A DNA stretch of 64,000 nucleotides from Haberlea rhodopensis (GCA_907163345.1 CAJQUN010000058.1:1240001-1304000), one strand, 5' to 3'. Shown: positions 23,160 to 35,613, numbered from the stretch's first letter. A program made the numbers and translations. The notes: generated from the sequence alone by a model not told the origin.

Positions 23160-23515
23160 TGTAATACCCTTATCCCACATTGGTTATGGATGAAAATTTA
23201 AAGTAGTTTATAAAGGCTTACAATGGACTATTATAGCAACTTGGGTTAACCATTGTCGTAGAGCGACGACGGATACGAAGTAGTTGCTATAGGAGCTCAT
23301 TGTGCAGTCGCGCTTGCGCGGGCCTTGGCCCGGGTAATACCCTTGTCCCACATTGGTTGTGGATGAAAATTTAAAGTGGTTTATAAAGGCTTACAATGGA
23401 CTATTATAGCAACTTGAGTTAATCATTTTCGTAGAGCGACGATGGATACGAAGTAGTTGCTATAGGATTACATTGTGCAGTCGCGCTTGCGCGGGCCTGG
23501 GCCTGAGGCGTGACA
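23160..23515 (+). repeat. Two TRIM-like LTRs in direct tandem
   Basis: A purine-rich AAAGGAGGGGTGAT precedes TGTAATACCC at 23160. This first LTR runs to GGCCCGGG at 23333 and joins a second copy (TAATACCCTTGTCCCACATT to GGCGTGACA, 23334-23515). The second ends at the ATTAT duplication. The junction has lost the last bases of the first and the first bases of the second. Confidence 0.8.
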
Positions 23516-23520
23516 ATTAT

Positions 23521-24025
23521 AAACTAGAGAATGTGATATTTTAATACAACCATTTGATAAGGGATCCATCCGTTATTGTTCAAACTGGAAGTTAAAACTT
23601 ATAATAAATCTTTTCTTACAATGGAGTAAAATAAGGTAATTTTTTTTTAAAAAAAATACGCGGTTTTAAAATATCATTGATTTTATATATGGATGTTTTA
23701 TTTTTTTGGATTTGTACAAGGTTGTTAGAACTTGGATGACATTCGTCAATAGGTATAAAATTCAATTTCACACCTCATAACATTGTTTGGAGGATGAAAT
23801 AGTATTTTACTATTTAGTCACATTTTTTTTATCAGGCAAATAGTATTTAGTCACATTAATAATCTCAAATCTAATCAGTTGCATAAAATATAGTATTATT
23901 TATCTATTATTATTTATATCCAATAAATTTAATAATAATGATATAAATTATTACATGGTAATCACATCTCTCCAACCAAAGACAACAATATCGATTGCTT
24001 ATCCCATGATCTTGGTCGCGTGTAC

Positions 24026-24056
<31 letters not shown>

Positions 24057-24689
24057 GGGTGTGTGTTTTTGTTTTTAAATATTAATAAACATAAAAAAAT
24101 TATTTATTTATTTATTTATTTTTAACTTATGAAATAAACAAAGATTTGCGACATAAAACGTTGAGCTGAGTGCGTTACCAATATGTCAATGGACCACCAA
24201 CATCCACATCACCACACAAAGGTAGAATCGGAGCCCCTCGTGAAGTGGCTTGATAATTGAGCACAGATCTTTTGGTCACGAGTTCGATTTTTCTTATCAT
24301 TATTTTTTCGATCGAGCCTATCGTACTGAGTTTGTCTACTATGGTTTGCTTAGTTAACATATTTTGTAGATTATTATGTCAGCTATGAATTTACTCAGTA
24401 CATACACACAAAAAAAGAAAAAAAGAGGGGAAAAAAGAATATGCTTTGCTCTTCTCTGTAAACATCCTTTTTCACATTGAAATACACAAATATAAAAATA
24501 AAAGAATAACTAAGCAATATACAGTCGGTTGCGATGATGATTAATATTGGCATTGAATTTGTAGTCCATCGTTATCTTTATTTCATTCCCAGTCATCTTT
24601 GAACCTCTCACGAACTTTTTCTCTCCATTTCCCCTTTATATTTCCCTCTTCTGACAATCTCGCATCAGATTGATTCACAAAAAAAGGAT
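23521..24689. other. AT-rich spacer and putative ACBP promoter region
   Basis: No gene. It contains an (AT)n microsatellite at about 24031-24056 and TTTA repeats at about 24103-24122. The last 200 bp upstream of the ATG at 24690 would hold the promoter; TTTATAT at 24635-24641 is the nearest TATA-like sequence, only about 50 bp before the ATG, so its use is uncertain. Confidence 0.45.
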
Positions 24690-27525
24690 ATGGAAATTTT
24701 TCAAGACTCAACTTTTACAGCTTTTGTGTCTATTATTTTATGTTTTTTCGTAGCGAAAATCGTTTATTTTGCCGTTTCTGGCTCCGTTAATGATCATAAT
24801 TCTTCCGTTTGTACTGCTGTGACAGAAGATGTGTCTTTGGATAGAGGGCTTAGAGTTAAGTCCACAAAAGACATAAAAAAATTAATGTTAGTTGATGATA
24901 TTAAGGTCGGAAGTGTTTGTCGGTGTGAAAGTGAAAATGGGTCTGAAAGTCTTGGATTGTTGGATGATGCTGAACCAAAGAATGAGGGTGAAAATAGTAT
25001 TAAAAGGGTTGATCAAACTGAACAAATGGGGATTAGTTTGGATTCTGAAGTGAAAAGTTCCGGGAGACAATGTTTTGATGTTAGGGAGCTGAATGATGTT
25101 GATGCGCAAAATAAGGAGTGTGAAATTACCGAAATTCTTGTTGGAAAGGGTCTAATTATTGAAGAGATGAAGAATGAAATTGTATCGCAGTGCGACGATA
25201 TGAACACTGATAAAAGACAAGAAAATGACGTAGTGGGCTTTGGAGAGGATGAGGGATTAAGTGGTGGAGATGTGGCGGAGGCGGCGAAACCAAGAGACGA
25301 TGGTGTTTCTGTTGATGGCGATGATGATTGGGAAGGAATAGAAAGGAGTGAATTGGAGAGAGTATTTGCTGAGGCTGTTAATTTTGTGGAATATGGAGTA
25401 AGGGGGAAGGAGAAAGAAGAAGATTGGTGGGCAAAATTGGATGGTGATAAGAAAATGCAGTTGTATGGACTTCATAAGGTTGCGGTGGAAGGGCCGTGTC
25501 GTGAGCCTCAACCTTTTGCAATCATGGTCTCATCCCGTGCCAGATGGTATTTGATCTTTGTTTAGATTTGTGTTTGTCATGATTGATAATTGCTATATAT
25601 CTTCGGGGGCGTTGCATTGGTTTAGGTATCTTAGTTGTAAGATGTAGAAACAAGTTAAAACTGAGAATGACATGAAGCTATACGGATAAGGAGTGTTAAG
25701 CTTGCCAAGTTTGGTTATATCACTGTGAATGATTTTAGGAAGACACTCAAGTTTTGATGCTATTTGTGTTCAAAAAATTTATGATTCCTATGAGGAGTGA
25801 TGTCATAGGGCAGCGACACAGTCAATGTACTTTTGTATGATTAGGTATCTTAGTTGTAAGAAGTAGAAACAAGTTAAAACTCAGAATGACATGAAGCTAT
25901 TCGGATAACGAGTGTTAGCTTGCCATGTCTGGTTTTATCACTATGAATGACTTTAAGAATGAATCTCAAGTTAAAGATGCTATTTGTGTTCAAAAAAATT
26001 ATGATTCCTATTGTGGAGTATGGCATAGGGCGGCGACACAGTCAATGTACTTTTGTATGATCTTGCCGTCGGGTATTTATCATTAACCCTCAAAGTACTT
26101 GCATATCGAGTCTGAGAAATTCAGCTACTTTTGATGAAATTTCTTGGTTCACTTTAGCTTTTAGCATGTAAACATCATTGAACTTTTTCATAGTGTTAGA
26201 TTTTCTGGAATAGGCCAATACATTTCTCATAACAAACAAAAGATAAAATGGTGGATCGACTAAGCTCTCCTTGGAAGCTTGCTCTGATATTAGCGTACCA
26301 TATGCAAAGGACGTTTCTCTATTCATATTGGCATTTTGTGTAGAGGTTATTATCACAGTCATAGAGTCCCTTCCAATGATTATAGCCCTCCCGTTAACTT
26401 GAACTCATACAAAAGTAAAAGTCATACCGAGAATGGGATCATTATATTACTAGAAAACATCTAAGTTCCAGATAAAGAATATTATAAAATTCTAAAGAGA
26501 ACGTTAGTGTTGTGAGAGCCTAGGTCCAAACATCCTCGAGAGCTATCACGGTGTAGTTTGATTGCTAGTTATATAACAGGATTGATTGAAAGCCGCTATA
26601 TGTGAGTGATGGGGACAACTAATTCCGTTGTGCAAGGAATGCATGGCAAAAACTTGGAAACATGAGCCCGGAGGAGGCTATGGAGGAGTATATCAGAATT
26701 CTCTCAGAAAGTGTACCTCATTGGATGCCTGGATATTCAGCCGTAAGATTGTCCTTTCTTGATTCTTTTATGTGTGCTGATTTCTGCAGGTAAACATGTC
26801 CTATACTATATTACTCAATTTTTTTCCGGCAGGATACTGATACTCGAGGTTCTTCTAATTTTGAAACTGCTATTGAATCGGAACACATATTAACCCCTGT
26901 TTCGGAACGCGAAAGGTTTGGGACGGTTTTCATTCCTTTTCAGTTAATGTTTTAACTACCGATTCAGGACCCACTTAAAAATGTTCAAGCCCTTATTGAT
27001 AGCCTATTTCATTCCTATGCAGGAAATTGGAGCTGAATCCCACTGATATAGGTGATTCTAGCATCGGTCCAAGTCATGTGGAGAACGTGACTGCTGACTC
27101 GGTTTGTAACTTACTTCGCATCAGAGTATATCACAACTTTTACATTTTGTTTATTTGGATGCCATGGTTGATTAAATTGCCTTTCACCAACATTTGGCTG
27201 CAAGATAACGTGGGAGCTGATATTGTTATATTGCTCCAAAATGCTACTTTACAAGGAACAAGAACGGTTATTGTTTATTTTTCATAGTGATTTTCCAGGA
27301 ATGTTCTGATGCTTGATCCGTAAGTGAATTTTGTATTGTTTATGAAGATCGAGGAGAATGGCCTCAATTTTTTGCATGTATAAGAATGGCCTCGTATAGA
27401 AAATCGATTGGATTATATGCGTTATGATTCGGATTTCCCTAGAAAGGGACTATGTATGACAATTGCTATGCAAGAAAAATTACATTTATTAACTTCGCTT
27501 ATAATATTTTCAGGCTAAAGAGTAA
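24690..27525 (+). CDS. ACBP3: Acyl-CoA-binding protein, plant class III (ACBP3-like)
   Basis: Five exons can be placed with GT/AG borders and an unbroken frame: 24690-25546, 26637-26742, 26833-26915, 27023-27101 and 27514-27525, giving 378 residues. The start is the first ATG. An N-terminal hydrophobic segment (about residues 9-29, TAFVSIILCFFVAKIVYFAV) would act as a signal or anchor into the secretory pathway. A long acidic linker follows, then a C-terminal acyl-CoA-binding domain (about residues 217-310) with ERSELERVFAEAVNFVEYG, KKMQLYGLHKVAVEGPC and, across the first intron, ARWNAWQKLGNMSPEEAMEE. The domain position at the C-terminus behind an N-terminal hydrophobic segment is the class III plan. 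Such proteins bind acyl-CoA esters and take part in lipid trafficking. Intron 1 (1.09 kb) carries a tandem duplication. I see no lesion. Confidence 0.88.
25623..26060 (+). repeat. Tandem duplication in ACBP intron 1
   Basis: Two copies of about 220 bp, the first beginning near 25623 and the second near 25843, both with TAGGTATCTTAGTTGTAAGA, then AGTAGAAACAAGTTAAAACT, and ending with GGCGACACAGTCAATGTACT or a close variant. They differ at scattered bases. Confidence 0.8.
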
Positions 27526-27763
27526 GCTGCCTCGAGTCGTGTTCTAGACCACTACTCCAGCCAAGTTAAGCACTTGCTTTCAACATTAGATGTTTATTGG
27601 CCTTATGTTTGCTAATTGTTTTAATTTAAGTAGTGCATATGTTTTTTTTTTTTTTTGTAACTGAGTAATGCCTATATTATGCATTGTATATATAGTACAG
27701 TGCATGTCTGTAAATATCTGCTGTTGGAGACTTGGAGTTGATCACTGGCATTGCTTTGTGCTG

Positions 27764-27769
27764 AATAAA
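27764..27769 (+). terminator. Possible poly(A) signal of the ACBP gene
   Basis: AATAAA, about 240 bp after the stop codon, in AT-rich DNA. Plant signals are loose, so this is a suggestion only. Confidence 0.35.
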
Positions 27770-27864
27770 TTTCTAAATATGAAATGTGATTTGTGTGATA
27801 AAGCATGATAGATTAGAGAAAAAGGTCCTTATTCTCACATTGACATTAAGTTCACACGATAATG

Positions 27865-28077
27865 TCAGAAATTTAGCTGTGCTTGCCTGGATGGTAGCTC
27901 AAAGGATATTCCTCCATATGCGTCTCCATGTACATGTCCGGACCCATATCCAGATCCTGATCCTCCATATTCCCCTCCTCCTCCTCCTCCTCCACCACCT
28001 CTACAACGATTACCACCATACCCAGAGCCTAAATCTGAGCCATAGCCACTTCCTCCACTATCCTGATCAAGAATCAC
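27865..28077 (-). pseudogene. Glycine-rich protein fragment
   Basis: A minus-strand open stretch encodes a glycine-rich peptide with GGSGYGSDLGSGYGG, a run of nine glycines and GSGYGSGHVHGDAYGG, like plant glycine-rich cell-wall or RNA-binding proteins. There is no ATG in frame (a TAG lies upstream) and the frame ends in a non-glycine tail. It may be a fragment, or a coincidental reading of a CCTCCT-rich stretch. Confidence 0.3.
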
Positions 28078-29804
28078 TCCACTTTGATCAGTTAGCTAAA
28101 AGTTGTTGCCCGTATATAAGAGCTTCTCTAGCCCTGATGTTATCCTTTAAGAGATTCAGTGAGGTCCAAGTCTGGTTCCAACGATGTGGCTTCTTTTACA
28201 ATTCATCAAGCTCTAAACTATTTTTTGTACACTTGATGAAATATATTATCAATATAATAACAAGTTTTGTTGACATCAAAATTAGGTTAGCCTGATTCCC
28301 AAAAACCCAAAAATCTCCCTTTTTTGATGAGCACAAAACTTGGAGAATTAATGTACATTGGTGCGTAATGCAGGAAACCAATATTTAAAACTTTTTAAAA
28401 AATTAAAAACAATGTATTAAAACAACTTAAAACAACATATTACATTAAAATCTTGTTTAAAACGGCATATATATTTACATATATCTCCCCAACAAGAAGG
28501 AAAAACATCGTAATTACAAGTTTTTGGGTGGAACAAAAATTTTGAATCCCTCGTTAAAGATTTGAGATTAGCTCTCCCCCCGAAAATAAAAATTCTCCCA
28601 TTGTTTATGAAAGTTTTGAAAAAGTATGTAAATGGAGGGATAAATGGGTAGTCTATTTACAAGAAAAAGAAAGAACAAAACAACAAAAAAAATTTCCTCT
28701 TTTGGTAACTTGTCCACCAACCTATATTTTGTGGCTAGTCTCTATTAACATCCATTTCATCTCTTAAGTTGAGGTACATATTGCTTCGTTAACCAATAAA
28801 GCTATACGTACTAATCCGTTGGTGATCTTCATAAAATGCAAAAACATTTTGAAAAGATTTGAAATATTTTCATGTAAGGCACAGATTTCATGAGAAGAGT
28901 TTTACACCAATTTTGAAAACTATGTAATGAGAATATTTGTCATGTTAATTTTTTTTAAAAAAGATTTCCGCATACAATCAGCTAAAATGTTATTTCAAGA
29001 ATAACTCGCTCAGATACCAATTTATAGACAAGTGGGTCGAGTCGATTGCTGTGATACACACTTAATGAAATGTATTAGTAATATAATAATAATTTGTTAG
29101 CATCAAAACTAGGATTAGTTGGGTTCCAAAACCCAACAATATTCTTTCAACTTGTTCAAAGTTTGTTCACACGACCGATTTACACGACAAATGTATTAAC
29201 AATAATGGTGGCTTTTCTTTTTGAGGTTAGTTTGATGTTATCCATAAAAGTAGACATATTAAACTCTTGATTTAAAATATTCTAATTAAGAATTGATGCA
29301 GCCCCTGATTAGCTTTAAAATCCTCTTTTTGGTGGGTTGAAAATGTCAAAAGAAAAAAAAAAAAGGAAAGAAATGTGTGATCGTCTTTGAGTTTGCATTT
29401 GATTTCGGTGAAAAAGTATTTTAAACTTTACTTATTTTGATATGTTTAAACTATATTATAATATGTTAATCAGTAATGGTTGTTTTAAAATTTATTTAAA
29501 TTATTGTTTCACCAGAATCCGCTCTAACAGCTTTGATAAATTTCAAATTTATGAATTTTAAATTATTTGATTTCAATTTTGAGCTATTTTATAGATCAAA
29601 TTTTAAAACCCAGTTTTCTAAACGAAATCCATCATTTGAAATCCACAAAATAGAAATATCTTAATTCAAATACATCCTAATGTAATTCTCGTCATGAAAT
29701 TTTTATTGAATTTCACAGCACTTTGGAGATAATATTTATAATTGCGAAATACTAATATAATGTTTTTTTTTTCAAAAATAAAATTTTCTAAAGCTGATAG
29801 CTGG
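28078..29804. other. AT-rich intergenic DNA, no gene seen
   Basis: It holds two diverged copies of a short sequence (GAAATATATTATCAATATAA then ATCAAAATTAGG, at about 28240-28300 and 29060-29140) but no gene or clear element. Confidence 0.5.
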
Positions 29805-30065
29805 TGCCCTATGATGCGCGGACACCCCTAAAAAGTCACATGGTGCAGTGTCGGACGCTTTTAGAACATCGACACTTCTCGGACACTCATCAGACACGTA
29901 TCGCATATGCCACATGGTGTGTCCTTTTTTATAAAAAAAAATTTAAATCGGACACCCGTGGAACACTCCCATCAAAGTCAAAGACCCATGTCGGACAGGG
30001 ACGATTGACGAGTCCGATAAAGAATGGACACTTTGGGGGGTTAATTATTCAATTTAAAAGGTTTT
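29805..30065 (+). repeat. Dispersed CGGACAC-rich repeat, copy 1
   Basis: Starts CTATGATGCGCGGACACCCC, contains several GTCGGACA/CGGACACT motifs, and ends ACTTTGGGGGGTTAATTATT. The same sequence is at 46577-46840. Downstream (30115-30350) is a two-copy repeat around TGTTAGTATGTGTGATACTA. TGTCAGTATCCGTCCATGG at about 30490 may be the other end of the same element, but I could not confirm termini. Confidence 0.65.
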
Positions 30066-30600
30066 TGGCTAAAAGAAATTTGAACATTTTAATTAAATAT
30101 TATGTTAATTAAAGTAATATATATTTAATGTTAGTATGTGTGATACTAAGATGATTTTAGTGACATGCATTTATTCATATGCTTGTTGAATTTGGTAAGA
30201 ATATTTGTGGTGTTATCTTTTATTTGGACGTATTTGTTAAATTTTATTTAATTGAAGGAATACGTATTTGGTGTTAGTATGTGTGATACTATGATGGTTC
30301 TAGTGACATGTATTTATTATATGCTTCTTGAATTTGGTAATAATATATTTGTTGCTTTTATATGGTTTTAGAATTTAAAAATGTGAATTTTTGTATTTTA
30401 TAATATAGTACATGTATAATATATATAAAAATATATATGTATGTCTCAATCGTATCGTAGGCTGAAAATTTTGAAAATTCATATCGCTGTGTCAGTATCC
30501 GTCCATGGCAGACAATGCTTCTTTAAACTTGTTCGTTGTGACTTGTTATTCTTTTGGGGTAAAAAAAACTCTGTTAAAATATACATATTTACATTTCAAA

Positions 30601-33100
30601 TGAATAGTTTCATCTCAAAATTCGAGTGGAATAATGACTTTCGTTCATCATGGAGGGAGGCCCGAGAAGCTCAACGAAAATGACTTCAAAAGAAGGTACC
30701 ATAAGATGTTTTACTTGACCATATCAAGTTTCGCAAGGTTCTTGACCGATGATGCTCATACGTTTAAAGAACGTAAACCAACTCCCAAAAGAGGCTTGAC
30801 GTTGATGCTTGGAATCAAAGTGATTTCCTTTGTAAGAACTGCATTCTAAAGGTCTAAACAATAAACTATACAATGCTTATTGCTTTGTGAAAACCACAAA
30901 GGAATATTGTGGGAATATTTGGAAAGAAAATATAAATCCGATGATGCCAATATGAAGAAATTCATTGTTGGACAGTTCCTCGATTTCAAAATGGTTGATA
31001 CCAAGTCTGTGATGGCACAAGTGCAAGATATACAAGTTATCTTCCATGATATATATGCGAAGGGAATGAGTCTAAGTGATTAATTCCAAGTGGCCTCTAT
31101 GATTGAAACGTTGACTCCTATGTGGAAAGACTTTAAGATTTATCTCAAATGGTAACGCCAAACGTAAAAATCGTACTCTAAAAGAGATGATGAATGTTAC
31201 GTTGATAAGTTCTGGATTACCCAAAAACTCGTGGGCGGAAGCAATCATGTCGGCTAACCACATTCTAAACAAAATACCAACAAGAATAAGGACAAACTCC
31301 TAATGAATTGTGAAAGGGTCACAAATCTTCCTACATTTACTTGAAAGTGTGGGGGTGTTTGGCTAAGGTAGAAGTACCAAAGCCAAATCAAGTAAAGATT
31401 GGGCCCAAAAATAGATTGTGTATTTATTGGTTATGGTACCAATAGTGCATATCAGTTTTTGGTAAACATATATGAAATAAGTGATATGCATGAAGGTACA
31501 ACCATTGAATCAAGAAATGTTTTTTTAAAATAAAAAAAATTCCTTGCAAACAAGGAAGTAGGTCCTAAGAAAAGGACGCTTGAAGTAGCTAACAATGACT
31601 CAAATGAATTTGAAGAGCCACGACATAGCAAGAGGACCAAAGTGGCAAAACCTTTAGGCCCTGACTTCATAACATATGTATTAGAAAATGAAACAAGTCG
31701 GTTAGTGGCGCATTGTCTAGCCCTGAGGCTCCTATGTCGAAATAAACTATTAATGGTGAGATTGAATCCATAATGCAAAACCATAGGTGAGAATTGATTG
31801 ATCTTCCAACCGGAAAAACCATTAGAGTGTAAATGAATTCTGAAAAGAAATATAAAACAGATGGTTCAATTGATACGTACAAAGCAAGACTTGTGGCAAA
31901 ATGATATAAACAAAAGGAATGTATTGATTACTTTGACAGATATTCGCCAGTCTCAAGGATAACATCCATTAGAGTAATAATAGCTTTCGCTGCTCTAAAC
32001 AAGTTAGAGATACATCAAATGGATGTTAAAACAGCATTCCTCAATGGAGAACTTGAGGAAGAAATCTATATGATGTATCTGCTTAAGCAAGCGCCACAAT
32101 AATGGCATGAAAAATTTGACAAAAAACACATACAAAGCATATGTGATAGTATGCTTGTATGTTGATGATATGCTCATAGTGTGAAGCAATTTAAAAATCA
32201 TCAACGCAACAAAGAAAATGTTGACAAAAAATTTTGAAATGAAGGGTCTGGGTGAAGCAAATGTCATACTTGGAATTAAAGTTTCCAAGACATCCGAAGG
32301 ATGAGTGTTGACGCCGTCTCATTATGTTGAGAAAATGCTAGAGCAATTTCTCGAAAATGTAACATCATATGTGAAAACACCCTATGATCCTAATCTACAC
32401 TTAGCAAAAAATAACGGTGACCCTGCCATGCAATTAGAAGTACTAAAGAATAATTTGCAGTCTAATATATTTCATGAACTGCACACGTCCTGACATTGCA
32501 TATGCAAGTTGGTAAACTAAGTAGATTTGCAAGCAATCCAAGCTACGATAATTGGAATGCATTGACAAGTGTACTTAAATATTTAAGATACACTTTGAAT
32601 GATGGATTGTATTATATAAGATATCATGCTTTATTAGAAGGATACATCGATGATAATTGGATATCGGGCACATTAGATTCAAAGTCCACAAGTGGTTATA
32701 TGTTTACCATTTGAGAGACTGTTGTGTCGTGGAAATCTTTTAAGCAAACCTGTATAGTTGTATCCACTATGTAATCAGAATTCATAGTCTTGGATAAAGT
32801 GGGAGAAGAAGCCGAATGGCTTACAAGTTTCTTGGAAGAAATTCCTTGCTGGAAAAAAGCATGTGCCTGCAATTAAGATACATTGGCTAATCTGTTATAA
32901 AAGGGCACAAAAAGTAGTATGTATAATGGTAAGTCTAGACATATACGTCATAGACATAATACCATTAAACAGTTGATCTCTAGTGACATTACATCCCTTG
33001 ACTATGTGAAGTCAAGAAAATATCGCGGACCCACTTACGAAGGTTTGCCTAGAGATCAAGTATATAGTTTATTGAGGGGAATTAGACTAAAATTCTAAAA
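30601..33100 (+). pseudogene. Ty1/copia polyprotein, heavily decayed
   Basis: Fragments in the order of a copia polyprotein, in changing frames. A gag-like start (30601-31080) has GILWEYLERKYKSDDANMKK and FLDFKMVDTKSVMAQVQDIQ. Then come DCVFIGYGTNSAYQFLV (about 31418), the reverse transcriptase (about 31870-32290) with IHQMDVKTAFLNGELEEEIY, a YVDDM active site and KKMLTKNFEMKGLGEANVIL, then YLRYTLNDGLYYIRYH and LDSKSTSGYMFTI, and the RNase H end to about 33097. The protease and much of the integrase are missing, and stops and frameshifts are frequent. It is a long-dead retroelement. Confidence 0.85.
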
Positions 33101-33645
33101 TCAAAATCTCATTGTAGATATCCAACCTTGTTGACTGAAGATCCCAATATCTAGGTTCAAATTGGGACAACCTAATTATGAGAATGGATAAACATATTGG
33201 AGATTAATCTCTAACACATTCCTATGATAATGGATAGCCTGCAAAAATGGTAGAGGATAGACAACTGATCTTTAATGATTCCTAAGACACATAAGAACAT
33301 GTTAGAGTATAGCAAGAATACTCTTAATAGATATCACATATGTAAGTGCGAAGTGTGGCCACTTCAAAGAATGAAAGATACTTATGAAATCAAGCATGGT
33401 CCAAGGTCGAAATAGACACAATCGTAATAAACCAATACTAAGGAGTTGTTGTGGTGTGGGTTCAATTGTCTCGATTTATATCAACGATTAAATAATTCAA
33501 GACTTTAAGTTCACTATTAAGTCAAGTAAATCTGATTAAATACTACTATGGAAGGTTCACGGCCACAAGTTACCTCTCCAGAAGCTATAACAATTCTCTA
33601 AAGACGTTCATTTGCATTCATGCATAAATTAATTCATGTGGGGAT
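33101..33645 (+). other. Copia 3' untranslated region and polypurine tract
   Basis: Non-coding stretch between the polyprotein end and the LTR. It ends in the purine tract ATGTGGGGA (about 33636-33644), the usual primer for plus-strand synthesis. Confidence 0.6.
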
Positions 33646-34305
33646 TGTTGGAAAAGTTGCTTACTGAATTAAGTTTAAGCATCGGAGACCAAACGAGAGA
33701 AAGTCGTACGTTGGAATTTCTGGAGGCCACGATAGATTGCCATGTGTTGAGATCGATCACGACATGTGAAAAACAAGCACCAAAAAAAATATCTGCATAG
33801 CACAGTCGATTGCGCCTTTGCATAAATTTTCTTAAAGAGAGCGCGATTTTGCGATCGATCGCGCCCTATGTAGTTTGTGTAGATGGATGCGTCACTTCGC
33901 GTTGTGATGTGTTTTTTTCATGAATTGGTGCATCCAAATGATGTCTCTTGATGACACATCTTGGTCTAGTATAAATAGAACAACCATCGGATTATTTAAA
34001 CACTTGATTTTCGGATTAAACATCGGATTTAAAGACCAAAATCTGTGCATATTGTTCATCTTCATCTATTGTACAAGATTGAGTGCCTTTAAACATTTTT
34101 GGTTTGTGGATTCGTGATTGGTTGTGCTCCTATCGCAAATAATAGTCGTTGTATATTGGAAAAAGAATTGCCGCTTAACTATAAGCATCATAGCGGAGCA
34201 ATATCGTTTCAAGGACAAAGAGTCGAACTCTTGCCTCGACATTCAAAGCCATTTAGTACTTTACTTGCTATACCCAAAGATACATCTTGAAATATTATTC
34301 CTACA
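33646..34305 (+). repeat. Copia 3' LTR
   Basis: Starts TGTTGGAAAAGTTGC and ends ATTATTCCTACA, about 660 bp. A TATAAATA box is at 33970-33977. Upstream of it lie GATCGATC motifs: a degenerate pair at 33731/33751 (GATAGATT and GATCGATC, 20 bp apart) and a perfect core at 33853 in TTTGCGATCGATCGCGCC. No 5' LTR is present, so the element is 5'-truncated. Confidence 0.7.
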
Positions 34306-35417
34306 ATATTATGTATATTAAATACACAAGCCATACAAAATTTTCTCGGTGTGAATAAAAATGATTGGAATCCAGTTGTAATAAATTGGCCTTGGTGTAC
34401 CAGTAGCCCGTCACGATCAAGAACCGCCGGTTTCTGTTCCAATAAAAGGTGAAGGAAAAATCGAACCACTTGGATACTGTTCCGATTATGGTTTGAACTA
34501 AAACTTATTATTTTTAAAAAATGTGACAATAAAAAAGAAAAATAACAATACAATACAATTAACTAATCTTTCAATAATTATAATATAAAATATTATCATA
34601 TTTAGTTCTTATTAACAATGAATAAAAATAAGGGATAAAGCTTGCTGAACCATACCAGAAACCAAAAAATAACTTCAGTTTTGATTTTTGAGCGACAGTT
34701 TTAATATTGATTCATGATTCTAAGAAAAACGTGGTCCGATGTAAATAAATGGTAAGAGAAAACCAATACCTTATATCCTTTAAGCTTCAAAATGTGATCT
34801 CACATACCCACATATTATGGTTTGGAAACAAAAAACTCCATAATTGAAAATAATAATGACATCTGCAATTCACAACTTTATTTTAGTGTAGGTTTTGCAC
34901 CAAAATAGTGCAGACCAATCTACTCTAAAATTTACTCTAACATGAATAATATCTTTTCTTTTTTTTAATTTCATTTTCAATAATTATTTATTCAATAAAT
35001 TATCTATTTAAAAATTTATTAATATTTTTACATAATAAATTTATGTTTAATTTTCTTATTTTTAACAATTTTATATTTTTAAAAAATAAATCATCTTAAT
35101 ATACTATAAATAATAACTATATAGATAAAGAATTAACATATTAAAATAAATATTTTTTTTATTTTTATTTTTATTTTTATTTTTATTTTAAAGAATTAAA
35201 ATATATTTCCATGTTTTTGTAGCACTATAACAATTTAATAAATACTTAATTTTAAAACTAAAAATCACAAAATTAAAAAATTAAAATAAAAAGGTAAGAT
35301 AACGTTGGTATAACACTGTAGCGATACACCAAAATAATACAAAATATAGCGTTGGGTTGAGAACAATCCGGACGCTATTTTAGTTTTTCAGGCTAAATAA
35401 CATCCAGTTGGAGATAC
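34306..35417. other. AT-rich spacer with one possible orphan exon
   Basis: 34358-34501 on the plus strand reads GLGVPVARHDQEPPVSVPI, then KGEGKIEPLGYCSDYGLN and a stop, with protein-like composition but no product I recognise. The rest (34502-35412) is very AT-rich, with TTTTTATTTT repeats at about 35155-35190. No other gene seen. Confidence 0.35.
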
Positions 35418-35613
35418 TGTATAAGAACAATTGATCCACATTAAATCTTGGTGGTGATTGTGCACTCAATATATAGATCAATCTTTACAGGATACAAAAT
35501 AACAAAAGATCCTAGTGAATCGTATCTACAAGGAAACAAATCATATACAATATATCTAGATATAACAAGAATATATTGCCTAATCTTTAGAGGATTTTAA
35601 ATTATCCTCAACA
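35418..35613 (-). repeat. Copia LTR (3' LTR of the minus-strand element)
   Basis: TGTATAAGAACAATTGATCC to ATTATCCTCAACA, 196 bp; about 95 percent like 45344-45537 by eye. It contains GGATACAAAATAACAAAAG and ACAAGAATATATTGCCTAAT. Confidence 0.85.

Larger units (their letters stand above)
10002..23515 (+). mobile_element. TRIM-like small LTR element, split by the Athila insertion
   Basis: A small retroelement with a 183-bp 5' LTR (10002-10184), a primer-binding site, a short non-coding interior (10185-10374 plus 23086-23159) and LTR copies at 23160-23333 and 23334-23515. A perfect 5-bp duplication ATTAT lies at 9997-10001 and 23516-23520. Removing the Athila element at 10375-23080 restores a unit under 1 kb, the size of terminal-repeat retrotransposons in miniature. 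It encodes no protein and would depend on another element's enzymes. A minus-strand relative is at 59789-60291. Confidence 0.85.
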
